The notes under the pieces are model-generated. The model made no database searches, was not told where the DNA came from, and saw only the letters and a program-made list of their open reading frames with translations. This document shows positions 32,252 to 41,173 of a DNA stretch of 56,802 nucleotides, in pieces. The position numbers were made by a program, and so were the translations under genes. Numbering within the stretch: position 1 is the stretch's first letter; each line of letters starts with the position of its first letter. Source of the DNA: an uncultured Oscillospiraceae bacterium (GTDB lineage: Bacteria; Bacillota; Clostridia; Oscillospirales; Acutalibacteraceae). The stretch spans positions 1-56,802 of the forward strand of contig URCA01000023.1 of assembly GCA_900546265.1 (NCBI GenBank), given 5' to 3'.

Positions 32252-32290
32252 AGTATAGAACATATTTTCGTTTTTGTCAAACATTTGTTC
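32252..32290 (-). promoter_or_regulatory. SOS-type promoter with two LexA-like boxes
   Basis: On the minus strand TTGACA (32275-32280), 17 bases, TATACT (32252-32257). GAACAAATGTTT (32279-32290) overlaps the -35 box, and GAAAATATGTTC (32258-32269) fills the spacer next to the -10 box. Both fit the clostridial LexA pattern GAAC-N4-GTTY on one strand or the other, with at most one mismatch. Confidence 0.75.
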
Positions 32291-32447
32291 TGCATTTATT
32301 CTGCGCTGGTTTTCCCGGTTTATGATTCCGAAAATTACCAACCGTGGGGAGAAAAAGCCGGGCGTATTCGGGCGTTTCCCGTCTTTTATTTTGTCGAAGA
32401 TTGTGGTATACTGAACTATACTTATATAGATATGGGGGATCCCCTGC

Positions 32448-33248
32448 ATGGAACAAAGAAAAACCGGCCCCGCGCCGACAGCGGACGAGGCCTTTTCCGA
32501 TCGGCCGCAGGAAGATATTATCGCGGGGCGCAACGCCGTGGCCGAGGCCCTGCGCGCGGGGCGCGCTATCGACAGCGTGCTGCTGGCCAAGGGCGACCGG
32601 GCGGGCAGTATCAGCGCCCTGGCGGCCCAGTGCCGCCGCAAGGGCTTGCTGGTCAAAGAGGTGGATTCCCGCAAGCTGGACGCCCTGTGCGGCCCCAATC
32701 ATCAGGGCATTGCGGCCCTGGCGGCCTGCAAGGAGACGGTGACGCTCGACGAGCTGTTCGCCGCCGCCGAGGCCAAGGGGGAGCCGCCCTTTTTCGTGGT
32801 CTGCGACGAGCTGGAGGATCCCCACAATCTCGGGGCCATCCTCCGCACGGCGGAGACGGCGGGCGTCCACGGCGTGGTGATTCCCAAACGGCGGAGCGCC
32901 GGCCTGACCTCTGCGGTGTACAAGGCTTCCGCCGGTGCGGTGGAATATGTCCCGGTGGCCCGGGTGTCCAACATCACCGATGCCTTGCGGGAGATGAAAA
33001 AGCGGGGCGTCTGGGTGTACGGCTTGGATATGGACGGCGAAACCTGGTGTTCCGTCGACATGAAGGGCGCAGCGGCGGTGGTGGTCGGCTCCGAGGGCCG
33101 GGGCATCAGCCGGCTGGTGAAGGAACAGTGTGACTTCATCGTATCCCTGCCCATGCGGGGACACATCACATCGCTCAACGCGTCGGTGGCCTGCGGCATC
33201 GTGCTGTATGAGGCGGCCAGGCAAAGGCAGGGGCTCGCGGCGAAATAG
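32448..33248 (+). CDS. rlmB: 23S rRNA (guanosine-2'-O-) methyltransferase RlmB / TrmH family
   Basis: The product has 266 residues. The N-terminal substrate-binding domain starts at IIAGRNAVAEALRAG (about residue 24). The SPOUT knot has motif 1 LEDPHNLGAILRTAE near residue 123, motif 2 VVVGSEGRGIS near residue 210 and motif 3 SLPMRGHITSLNASVA near residue 234. The family methylates ribose of G2251 in 23S rRNA (RlmB) or other rRNA sites, and the exact site is an inference. It is divergent from the SOS-controlled pair and 31 bases before the next gene, which probably shares its transcript. Confidence 0.93.
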   Translation: MEQRKTGPAPTADEAFSDRPQEDIIAGRNAVAEALRAGRAIDSVLLAKGDRAGSISALAAQCRRKGLLVKEVDSRKLDALCGPNHQGIAALAACKETVTLDELFAAAEAKGEPPFFVVCDELEDPHNLGAILRTAETAGVHGVVIPKRRSAGLTSAVYKASAGAVEYVPVARVSNITDALREMKKRGVWVYGLDMDGETWCSVDMKGAAAVVVGSEGRGISRLVKEQCDFIVSLPMRGHITSLNASVACGIVLYEAARQRQGLAAK

Positions 33249-33279
33249 GCCGCTGCCGGACAGACAGTGGAGGTTGGCT

Positions 33280-35805
33280 ATGGATCGCTATGACATTGAC
33301 GATATTTTGGAGGAAGCCCGGCGGCTGAAGGAGCAGCGCCGGGACGTTCCCGCCCCATCCCGCCCGGCCGAACCCGCGCCCGCGGCGCCCGCCGCCCCGG
33401 CCGTCGTCGCTGAGCGGCCGGCCCCGGAGTCTCTTCCCCCCGTCGTGACGGGGCTGTGGGAAGAGCCGGAGGAGGAACCCCGAAAAAAACGGGTTCTCTC
33501 TTTCTTTTCCAGAAAAAAGGAGAAGGAGCAGGAGTGGGAGGACGAATGGGAGGCGCTGGCCGCCCCCGAACAGCCGGTGGAGAGGACGGAGGAACTGCCT
33601 CCCGTTCCGATCCCCCTGGTTCCCGCAGGGCGGGAGAAGCCGGCCCCCGTCCCGCCGGCCCCGGCCGAGCCGGTCAAGCCGTCCGCCCCCGAAAAGGCCG
33701 ACAGCGCCACCCGGGTCATCGAGCTGCCGCAAAAGGAGCCGCCGGCCAAGACAAAAAAGCCCGCCAAAGACGCGGCCGCCCCGCCCATCGAGGATATGGA
33801 AGGGCAGATGAAGCTGGACGATTACGTGGAACCGGCCGTCTCCGCGCCGACGGAAGCGACGGCGCCCGCCGCCGAACCCGCCGCGGTTCTTCCCGAGGGG
33901 CCGGCGCCCGCCTCGGCTGCGGAAAGCGACGGCCCCACCCTGGAGGAGCAGCTGGAGCAGACCCGCCGGGAAAAAATCGAGGAATTTCAAAAGAAGCGGC
34001 AGACGCATGGCCTGGATTTCAAGCTGGCCGGAGACGAGGAAGAGGACAACGACCCCGCCGAGGAGCCGGTGACTTACGAGGAGGAGGAGCTGGAGGATTA
34101 CGGCCGGTATGAGGAAACCCCTGCCGTGCAGAACGAGCTGAATTACCGCCGCCGCACCGGCTGGATCGGCGTGTTCCTCACCCTCTCCCTGGAGGCGGTG
34201 CTGGTCACCCTGTCCCTGCTGGTGCATATCACCGGCGCTCCGCCGCTGGATCCGTATCTCTATATCGGCCTGCATGGCTTTATGCTGCTGTTCATGATGC
34301 TGGTCAATCACCAGATGGTGGGGGGCGGCCTCGCCTCCCTGGCGCGTATGCAGGCAGACGGGGACAGCGCGGCCGCCGTGGCTGCCGTTGCGGCCCTTGT
34401 CCATACCCTGCTGCAGTTCATCCGCCCCGCCGCCGTGGCGGACGGAACGCTGGAGCTGCTGGCCCCCGTGGCGGGTCTCAGCATCCTGTTGGCCGCCCTG
34501 GGCCGGCAGGCCCGTGTCTGCCGCATCTGTGCCAACTTCCGCTTCGTGTCCTATCCCGGCGAAAAATTCGCCGCCCACCGCATCGAGGACCGGCAGACCG
34601 CCGAGGAGGTGGGCCGGGCCGCCGTGGCCCTGGGGGAGCCCCAGGTGGCCTTTTTTAAAGGCGCCCCCTTTCTGACCCGTTTTCTGGAAAACTCCTATGC
34701 GGAGGACGGCGGCGACCGGGTGATGAAGCTGTTTGTCCCCCTGCTGGCCGCCGCTTCGGCCCTGCTGGGCGTCGGGTACGGCTTGCTGCATCCCGACGGC
34801 TGGTGGATGGCCCTGACCGTGTTTGTCTCCGCCCTGTGCCTGGCCACCCCCGCCGCCATGACCGCCATGAACTTCCCCCTACTGCTGGCCGGAAAAAAGG
34901 CTCTGAGCCGGGGCGGCATGGTCAGCGGCTGGAACGCGGTCAAAGAGTTCGGCCACCTGCACGCCGTGGTGGTGGACGCGGCCGACCTGTTCCCGAGCGA
35001 GAGCGTGCTGCTCCACGGCATCAAGACCTTCTCCGGCACCCGCATTGACGAGGCGATTTTGGACGCGGCCGCCATTTCGATCCAGGCGGGCGGCCCTCTG
35101 GCCGCTGTTTTCCGCCGGGTCATCGAGGATAAGACCGATATTCTTCCCGCCGTGGACAGCCTGGTTTACGAGCAGGATATGGGCCTGGCCGGCTGGGTGG
35201 GCGGCCGGCGGGTGCTGGTGGGCAACCGCCGCCTGCTGGAAAACCACGGGGTGGACGTGCCCTCCCGGGACTACGAGATGCGCTATACGAAAAACAACCG
35301 GCAGCTGGTCTATCTTTCTGCCGCCGGCGAGCTGTCCGCCATGTTCGTGGTCAGCTACGTGGCCGACGAGGGGATCGCCGAGGCCCTGCATTCTTTGGAA
35401 AAGGCCGGTATCACTCTCCTGGTGCGCACCTGCGACCCCAATGTGACCGAAAGCCTCATCTGCGACGTGCTGGATATAGACGGCTATTACGTCGAGATGC
35501 TGGGCACCGTGGCCGGCCGGGCGTTCAGCCGGGTGGAAGCGGTTTCCTATGGGGAGGTTCCCGCGGTGCTGGCCTCCAACGGCCGGATCGAAGGGACGGC
35601 GGCGGCCCTCTCCGCCTGCCGCCGGCTGCGCATTGGGGCAGGCCTCGGCCTGGCGGCGCAGATCGTGGCCGCCGGTGTCGGCTTTGCCTTGAGCCTGATT
35701 CTCGCCTTCCGCAGCGGCATGGTCATGCCCCCCGCCTATGCCCTGGGCTATCTGTCCGGTGCGGCGATACTCTCGTGGATCTTGCCCGGAGTTAAACGAA
35801 TTTGA
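33280..35805 (+). CDS. Degenerate P-type ATPase-like membrane protein with a long Pro/Ala/Glu-rich N-terminal region
   Basis: The ATG at 33280 follows GGAGG and gives 841 residues. Residues 20-285 are low-complexity, rich in Pro, Ala, Glu and Lys. Membrane helices begin near residue 296. The remaining part follows the P1-type ATPase plan: LATPAAMT (Pro524 in the CPx/TGES-neighbour helix), the phosphorylation loop, a small nucleotide domain ending GWVGGRRVLVGNRRLLE, and two final helices. The catalytic DKTGT motif is DAADL (Asp566), the TGD motif is TCD (Asp719), and no GDGxND motif is found. I infer a pump that has lost ATPase activity, perhaps a sensor or scaffold. Its function is unknown. 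Confidence 0.75.
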   Translation: MDRYDIDDILEEARRLKEQRRDVPAPSRPAEPAPAAPAAPAVVAERPAPESLPPVVTGLWEEPEEEPRKKRVLSFFSRKKEKEQEWEDEWEALAAPEQPVERTEELPPVPIPLVPAGREKPAPVPPAPAEPVKPSAPEKADSATRVIELPQKEPPAKTKKPAKDAAAPPIEDMEGQMKLDDYVEPAVSAPTEATAPAAEPAAVLPEGPAPASAAESDGPTLEEQLEQTRREKIEEFQKKRQTHGLDFKLAGDEEEDNDPAEEPVTYEEEELEDYGRYEETPAVQNELNYRRRTGWIGVFLTLSLEAVLVTLSLLVHITGAPPLDPYLYIGLHGFMLLFMMLVNHQMVGGGLASLARMQADGDSAAAVAAVAALVHTLLQFIRPAAVADGTLELLAPVAGLSILLAALGRQARVCRICANFRFVSYPGEKFAAHRIEDRQTAEEVGRAAVALGEPQVAFFKGAPFLTRFLENSYAEDGGDRVMKLFVPLLAAASALLGVGYGLLHPDGWWMALTVFVSALCLATPAAMTAMNFPLLLAGKKALSRGGMVSGWNAVKEFGHLHAVVVDAADLFPSESVLLHGIKTFSGTRIDEAILDAAAISIQAGGPLAAVFRRVIEDKTDILPAVDSLVYEQDMGLAGWVGGRRVLVGNRRLLENHGVDVPSRDYEMRYTKNNRQLVYLSAAGELSAMFVVSYVADEGIAEALHSLEKAGITLLVRTCDPNVTESLICDVLDIDGYYVEMLGTVAGRAFSRVEAVSYGEVPAVLASNGRIEGTAAALSACRRLRIGAGLGLAAQIVAAGVGFALSLILAFRSGMVMPPAYALGYLSGAAILSWILPGVKRI

Positions 35806-35840
35806 ACGACTGATGAACAATAAATTGGGATAAATATACA

Positions 35841-35881
35841 AAATCACTCACCGCCTGTTGTGGCAGTGGGTGATTTTTTTG
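35841..35881 (+). terminator. Terminator after the P-type ATPase-like gene
   Basis: AATCACTCAC pairs with GTGGGTGATT (one G-T wobble), followed by seven T bases. Confidence 0.9.
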
Positions 35882-35898
35882 GTTTGATGAACTAGACC

Positions 35899-35927
35899 TT
35901 GAAATTTGATAGGGGATAGGCTATACT
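35899..35927 (+). promoter_or_regulatory. Sigma-A promoter of the EF-G paralogue
   Basis: TTGAAA (35899-35904), 17-base spacer, TATACT (35922-35927). The leader to the start codon is about 137 bases, with no clear structure. Confidence 0.75.
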
Positions 35928-36070
35928 TATCAAAGAGGAAGAATTATTGTGGGTATATTTTGTGCAACATAGCTCACATTCTGCCGAAGCGCTCCGAACG
36001 CGGTCGAACTTGTCCACGTCGCCGGGGCGGTCGGTTCCCTCCGTATAGAATTTGAAAGGGGAGTTCACAC

Positions 36071-38143
36071 TTGAAACAGTACAACGCCAAAACCATCCGA
36101 AATGTTGCCCTGGTCGGCCATGCCGGTTCGGGAAAGACCTCGCTGGCCGAAGCGGCTTTTTATCTGACCGGCCAGTCGGAGCGTCTGGGGCGTGTCCCCG
36201 ATGGGAATACCATTTGCGATTTTGATCCGGAGGAAATTAAGCGGAAGGCGTCGGTGTCTACCGCCCTGCTGCCGGTGGAATGGAAGGATACCAAGATAAA
36301 CCTGCTGGACACCCCCGGTCTCTTCGACTTTGCGGGGGGCATGCGGGAAGGCATCCGCGCGGCGGGCAGCGCCGTGGTGGTGGTATCGGGCAAAAGCGGC
36401 GTGACTGTCGGCGCGGAGAAGGGATTCCGCGCGGCTCAGAAAAAGGGCATCGCCACCATGTTCTTCGTCAATAAGATGGACAATGAGAACGCCGACTTTT
36501 ATAAGGTTTTTGAGGAGCTGAAAACCAAGTTCGGCCCTATGGTCTGCCCTCTGGTGGTGCCTTATGTGGAGGATCATCAGGTCAAGTGCTACATAAACCT
36601 GCTGGAATATAAGGCCTATACCTATCAGAACGGTAAAGCCGCGCCCGTGCCCCTGCCCGACATGGGCCACCGGCTGGACGGCCTGCGTACCGCCATCAAC
36701 GAGGCGGTGGCCGAGACCAGCGAGGAGCTGATGGAAAAGTACTTCTCCGGCGAGGATTTTACCCCCGACGAGCGGATCATGGGCATTGCTTCCGGCGTGC
36801 GTAAGGGGGACATCGCTCCGGTCTTCTGTGGATCTGCCCAGGATCTCAGCGGCGTGGATCAGCTGCTCAACGGTCTGATATGGCTGGCCCCGTGGGCGGA
36901 GTCGGTGGCCGGGGAAACCGGCGTGGATCCCAACGGCAATGCGGTGGAACTGGCTGTCAATGACAACGCACAGACCGCCGCCATTGTGTTCAAGACCATC
37001 GTCGATCCCTTCGTGGGCAAGCTGCTGTACTTCAAGGTGGTCAGCGGCAAGATGACCCCGGATACCAGCCTGATGAATATGCGCACCGGTGCCATGGAGA
37101 AAATCGGCAAGCTGTTCGTGGTGCGGGGCAAGAAGCAGGAAGAAACCGCCTGCGTGCCGGCCGGCGACATCGGCGCGGTCTCCAAGCTGGCGGGCACCAA
37201 CACCGGGGATACCCTGTGCGCCCCCGCCCGCCCCGTCATCCTGCCCGGCGTGCCCTTTGACGAGCCTTGCCTGTCCATGGCGGTGCATACCGTCAAGAAG
37301 GGGGACGAGGAGAAGATGGCCTACGGCCTCGGCCGTCTGATGGAGGAGGATCCCACCATCGTCTCCACCACCAACCAGGAGACCAAGGAATCCATCCTCT
37401 CGGGTCTGGGCGAGCAGCACTTGGACGTGGTGGTGTCCAAGCTGAAGAGCAAGTTCGGCGTGGAGGTCACGCTGGAAACGCCCCGCGTCCCTTACCGGGA
37501 AACCATTCGCAAGAAGGTCAAGGTGCAGGGGCGGCATAAGAAGCAGTCGGGCGGCCATGGCCAGTTCGGCGACGTCTGGGTGGAGTTCGAGCCCTGGGAC
37601 TGCGAGGAGCTGGAGTTTGCCGAGAAGGTGTTCGGCGGCTCGGTGCCCAAGAACTACTTCCCGGCCGTGGAAAAGGGCCTGCGGGACAGCGCGAAAAAGG
37701 GCGTGCTGGCCGGCTTCCCCATGGTAGGACTGAAGGCCACTCTGGTGGACGGATCCTACCACCCGGTGGACTCCTCCGAAATGGCCTTTAAAACGGCCGC
37801 TAACCTGGCCTATAAGGCCGGCATCCCTCAGGCATCTCCCGTGCTGCTCGAGCCCATCGCCAGCCTGAAGGCCTATGTGCCCAACGACAACACCGGTGAC
37901 ATCATGGGCGATATCAACAAGCGACGGGGCCGGGTGCTGGGCATGAATCCCGCGGAGGACGAGGATTTGACCTGCGTGGAGGCCGAGGTGCCCATGGCGG
38001 AGGCCGGGGACTACGCCACCTTCCTGCGCTCCCTGACCCAGGGCCGCGGCTATTTCCGCATCGCCTTCGAGCGGTACGAGGAAGCCCCGGCCAACGTGGC
38101 CCAAAAGGTGATCGAGCAATACAAGGTGGCCGACGAAGACTGA
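36071..38143 (+). CDS. Elongation factor G-like GTPase (FusA2 type)
   Basis: The product has 690 residues. The start is a TTG at 36071 with AAAGGGGAG upstream. The P-loop is GHAGSGKT (residues 16-23), which differs from canonical EF-G (AHIDAGKT), then DTPG near residue 79 and NKMD near residue 135. Domains II to V follow, with RGYFRIAFERYEEAP at the end. This divergent subgroup (EF-G2-like, FusA2) is found beside a normal fusA in many Firmicutes. The role may be ribosome recycling, stress translation or something else; it is not established. Confidence 0.9.
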   Translation: MKQYNAKTIRNVALVGHAGSGKTSLAEAAFYLTGQSERLGRVPDGNTICDFDPEEIKRKASVSTALLPVEWKDTKINLLDTPGLFDFAGGMREGIRAAGSAVVVVSGKSGVTVGAEKGFRAAQKKGIATMFFVNKMDNENADFYKVFEELKTKFGPMVCPLVVPYVEDHQVKCYINLLEYKAYTYQNGKAAPVPLPDMGHRLDGLRTAINEAVAETSEELMEKYFSGEDFTPDERIMGIASGVRKGDIAPVFCGSAQDLSGVDQLLNGLIWLAPWAESVAGETGVDPNGNAVELAVNDNAQTAAIVFKTIVDPFVGKLLYFKVVSGKMTPDTSLMNMRTGAMEKIGKLFVVRGKKQEETACVPAGDIGAVSKLAGTNTGDTLCAPARPVILPGVPFDEPCLSMAVHTVKKGDEEKMAYGLGRLMEEDPTIVSTTNQETKESILSGLGEQHLDVVVSKLKSKFGVEVTLETPRVPYRETIRKKVKVQGRHKKQSGGHGQFGDVWVEFEPWDCEELEFAEKVFGGSVPKNYFPAVEKGLRDSAKKGVLAGFPMVGLKATLVDGSYHPVDSSEMAFKTAANLAYKAGIPQASPVLLEPIASLKAYVPNDNTGDIMGDINKRRGRVLGMNPAEDEDLTCVEAEVPMAEAGDYATFLRSLTQGRGYFRIAFERYEEAPANVAQKVIEQYKVADED

Positions 38144-38150
38144 ACCGCGA

Positions 38151-38182
38151 ACCGGAGGGGAGCCGCCCCTCCGGTTTTTCTT
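38151..38182 (+). terminator. Terminator after the EF-G paralogue
   Basis: ACCGGAGGGG (38151-38160) pairs with CCCCTCCGGT (38166-38175), followed by TTTTCTT. Confidence 0.92.
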
Positions 38183-38312
38183 GTCGGAGAACTATTTAGA
38201 TTTTGTAAAGATCGGGCCGGTTTTCTTGCGTAAAGGCGGGAACTATGGTACTGTAGTCTCACTACCCGCCCCGATTGACCGGGGCGGGCCAAGAAAGGAC
38301 AGAACGTACCCG

Positions 38313-39956
38313 ATGAAAAAAGGTTTAAAATCCCGCGTGATTTGCGGCGTGCTGGCTGCTATCGTGATCTTTTTGCTGTATTGGTTCATGCTGCCCCCTC
38401 TCCATCCCGCCAGCCCCCTGTTCTGGACGTTCATCGTCCTGACCCTGGTGGTGGTGCTGGCTGCCGTTTCCCTCCCCCGGCTGCTGACGGCCCTGGCCGG
38501 CCTGCCCGACTTCACCGTCCGCGGCAAGGCGGGCAAGCCGGTGGCGGAGCGCCGCCCCATGACCCGGTTTACAAAAGTGATGCTTCTGATCCTCGGCGGA
38601 ATTCTTGTCCTGGCGCTGGTGTTGATGCTGACCGGCGTCCCCCTATTCCATTCCGCCCGGTATCGGGATCTGCTCAAGACCGAAACCGGCGATTTCACCG
38701 CCGACGTGGCCGAGTTGTCCATGAATCAAATCCCCGTCGTCGACAGGGACACCGCCAAGCAGCTGGGCAAGCGCAAGCTGGGCGAGATGGCCGACCTGGT
38801 TTCCCAGTTCGAGATTGCGGAGAATTACACCCAAATCAACCTGAACAACCGTCCCGTGCGGGTCACCCCCCTGGTTTACGGCGACGTCATCAAATGGTTT
38901 AACAATCACAAGCAGGGCCTGCCCGCCTACATTCAGGTGGATATGGTCACCCAGGACACCAAGCTGGTGCGTCTGGAGCAGGGGATGAAATATTCCCCCT
39001 CCGAGCTGTTCCTGCGCAATATTGGCCGCTATGCCCGGTTTCAGTATCCCACCAAAATGTTCGATGAGAACTTTTCCTTCGAGGTGGACGACAGCGGCAC
39101 CCCCTACTGGATTGTCTCCACTGTCACCTACCGCATCGGCATGTGGGGCGGCCGGGACGTGGAGGGCGCTATTCTCATCAACGCTGTCACCGGCGGCCAT
39201 CAGTATTATCCGGTGGATAAAATCCCCACCTGGGTGGATCAGGTGTACCACGCCGATATGCTGCTGGAGCAGATGACCTATAACGGCCAGTTTCAGTCCG
39301 GCTTTTGGAACGCCTATATCGGTCAGCGGGGCGTGCTGCGGCCCACTGAAGGATACAACTACATTGCTGTCAACGACGACGTGTATCTGTATACCGGCAT
39401 GACCTCCGTCACCGGGGATCAGTCCAACGTGGGCTTCGTGCTCATCAACATGCGCACCAAGGACACGAAATTTTATGAAATTCCCGGCGCCGAAGAATTC
39501 TCCGCCATGAGTTCCGCCGAGGGTAAGGTGCAGAATCTGCGGTATACCGCCACCTTCCCGCTGCTGCTCAACGTGGCGGATCGCCCCACCTACTTCATGT
39601 CGCTTAAGGACAACGCGGGCCTGGTGAAGATGTACGCCTTTGTGGATGTGGAACAATACCAGCTTGTGGGCACCGGCGGCACTGTGGCCGAGGCCCGCGC
39701 CAGCTACGTCAAGGCCCTGAGCGGCGACGGCGCCGTCTCGGCGGGGGGCGAACCGGTGACCGGCGTTATTCAGGAGATTCACAGCGCCGTCTCCGAGGGC
39801 TTCACCCGCTATTACTTCAAGCTCGACGGCGCCGATACCATCTACGTGGCGGGGATTCAGACCTCCAGCAAGCTCCCCTTCTACAAGGCGGGGGACACCG
39901 TGACCGTCACCTGCTCGGGCGAAGGAGCTGTGCGGGATGTCCTGACCATCGAATAA
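38313..39956 (+). CDS. Membrane protein with a large extracytoplasmic domain, unknown function
   Basis: The chosen ATG at 38313 gives 547 residues; the ribosome site is weak (AAAGGA about 14 bases upstream). Three hydrophobic segments lie at about residues 9-30, 36-60 and 88-108. The remaining 430 residues look globular and mixed alpha/beta, with YNYIAVNDDVYLYTGMTSVTGDQSN in the middle. The C-terminal 70 residues (VTGVIQEIHSAVSEGFTRYYF...) look like an OB-fold. There is a weak possible promoter (TTGCGT-N17-TACTGT near 38229-38257). A strong terminator follows. I do not recognise the family. Confidence 0.75.
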   Translation: MKKGLKSRVICGVLAAIVIFLLYWFMLPPLHPASPLFWTFIVLTLVVVLAAVSLPRLLTALAGLPDFTVRGKAGKPVAERRPMTRFTKVMLLILGGILVLALVLMLTGVPLFHSARYRDLLKTETGDFTADVAELSMNQIPVVDRDTAKQLGKRKLGEMADLVSQFEIAENYTQINLNNRPVRVTPLVYGDVIKWFNNHKQGLPAYIQVDMVTQDTKLVRLEQGMKYSPSELFLRNIGRYARFQYPTKMFDENFSFEVDDSGTPYWIVSTVTYRIGMWGGRDVEGAILINAVTGGHQYYPVDKIPTWVDQVYHADMLLEQMTYNGQFQSGFWNAYIGQRGVLRPTEGYNYIAVNDDVYLYTGMTSVTGDQSNVGFVLINMRTKDTKFYEIPGAEEFSAMSSAEGKVQNLRYTATFPLLLNVADRPTYFMSLKDNAGLVKMYAFVDVEQYQLVGTGGTVAEARASYVKALSGDGAVSAGGEPVTGVIQEIHSAVSEGFTRYYFKLDGADTIYVAGIQTSSKLPFYKAGDTVTVTCSGEGAVRDVLTIE

Positions 39957-39962
39957 TCCCTC

Positions 39963-39998
39963 AGGGCGCGGAAAGAGACGCTTTCCGCGCCCCTTTTT
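39963..39998 (+). terminator. Terminator after the 547-residue membrane protein
   Basis: GGGCGCGGAAAG pairs with CTTTCCGCGCCC around AGACG, followed by CTTTTTCTTT. Confidence 0.93.
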
Positions 39999-40037
39999 CT
40001 TTATCGAAAGAAAATACAGGAAAATGCAAAAAAAGGG

Positions 40038-40066
40038 TTGCAATTTCCGAACAGGTACTATATAAT
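40038..40066 (+). promoter_or_regulatory. Promoter of initiator tRNA-Met
   Basis: TTGCAA (40038-40043), 17-base spacer, TATAAT (40061-40066), 28 bases before the tRNA. Confidence 0.85.
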
Positions 40067-40094
40067 AGTAAAGCGCTCTGAGAGAGGCATACAT

Positions 40095-40171
<77 letters not shown>

Positions 40172-40174
40172 ACG

Positions 40175-40211
40175 AAAAGCCATGGAAGCTTACGCTTCCA
40201 TGGCTTTTTTC
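40175..40211. terminator. Terminator after tRNA-fMet, shared with the convergent AraC gene
   Basis: AAAAGCCATGGAAGC, loop TTAC, GCTTCCATGGCTTTTTT. It is bidirectional. Confidence 0.93.
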
Positions 40212-41041
40212 TATATGTCAGAGCTTGTTCCGTACTTTTTATAGCTGCGGTGGAACGCGGAAAGGCTGCCGAAGCCGCAGGCAAAGGCCGCCTCGGAAAG
40301 CGTCCGCCCGGTGTCCAGCATCTGGCGGGCCTGCACGATGCGGTAATGGTTCAAATACCGGTGAAACGTCATACCAGTCGCCTGCTTGAACAGCCGACAG
40401 AAGTGCGACACGCTCAGATGGACGGCCCCGGCCGCCTGAGCCAAGGTCAGCCCCTCGCGATCGTATTGCTCGTTGATCAGCTCGAATGCCTTGGCCAGCA
40501 TATCCCGCTGCCGATCGGAGGGATTGGCCAGGGAAACCGTGGACAGCCGGCCCCGATCGGTGCGGTACAGATCGACCAGCAGCCGCAGCACGTCGGCGGT
40601 CACGGCGGTTTGATAGCCGTCGGGGCGCCCCTTCAGCTCCGCGTGAATCCTCTCCAAAAGGCGGCCCATTTCCGGCCCCGCCGGGACGGGCGCATCGAAA
40701 AACAGCCGCCCCGCCAGCCACGCCTCGCCCATGCGGCCGCCCGCCTGGCTGCCGTTCAGAAAGGCAGCGGCGTCGAACTGCAGAACCAGCAGGTCCGCCT
40801 CGGTGTCACAGGGGGTATAGGCATGCAGCTGGTTCTGGCCGATGACCGCCAGCGCGCCGGGAGCCAGGACGTAGGAGGTCTCGTGAACCTGCTGGATACC
40901 GCTTCCCGTCCGGCTGTATACGATTTCCACCTCGTTGTGCCAATGGCAGTAGGAGGGGACGCCCAGCCGCCCCCGCAGCGTGAAGCAGCGGATTTTGAGG
41001 GCGGCGTCCTCCCAGGGCAGGGTTTCCTGAATGCTTCTCAT
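40211..41041 (-). CDS. AraC family transcriptional regulator
   Basis: The ATG at 41041 gives 276 residues. An N-terminal cupin sensing domain (CHWHNEVEIVYSRTGSGIQ near residue 33, then LAPGALAVIGQNQLHAY) is followed by the two helix-turn-helix motifs of AraC proteins in the last 100 residues (LTLAQAAGAVHLSVSHFCRLFKQATG and TLSEAAFACGFGSLSAFHRSYKKYG). It is divergent from a uroporphyrinogen-decarboxylase-family gene, its likely target. The intergenic region has inverted and direct repeats that may be its operator. The inducer is unknown. Confidence 0.92.
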   Translation of the reverse strand: MRSIQETLPWEDAALKIRCFTLRGRLGVPSYCHWHNEVEIVYSRTGSGIQQVHETSYVLAPGALAVIGQNQLHAYTPCDTEADLLVLQFDAAAFLNGSQAGGRMGEAWLAGRLFFDAPVPAGPEMGRLLERIHAELKGRPDGYQTAVTADVLRLLVDLYRTDRGRLSTVSLANPSDRQRDMLAKAFELINEQYDREGLTLAQAAGAVHLSVSHFCRLFKQATGMTFHRYLNHYRIVQARQMLDTGRTLSEAAFACGFGSLSAFHRSYKKYGTSSDI

Positions 41042-41117
41042 CAAACCGCCGTCCTTTCCGGCAAGATGGTAGGAATTGCGCCGTTTGCGCGCTTTCTGGT
41101 AAGAATCGCTTCGCGCC

Positions 41118-41148
41118 GGTGCGCAAGGTGCGCTATATTGAGTATAGC
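41118..41148. promoter_or_regulatory. Candidate operator between the AraC gene and the UroD-family gene
   Basis: The heptamer GGTGCGC occurs twice in direct orientation (41118-41124, 41127-41133), next to the inverted repeat GCTATA-N5-TATAGC (41132-41148). The inverted repeat overlaps possible -10 boxes on both strands (TATACT on the minus strand). Confidence 0.5.
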
Positions 41149-41173
41149 AGATGCGAAACCAAAGGAAAAGAGT

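Noticed and set aside
38643..40094. A 483-codon open frame on the minus strand opposite the 547-residue membrane protein
   Set aside because: Composition is that of a shadow frame (many His, Gly, Val), with no ribosome site; it crosses the strong terminator.
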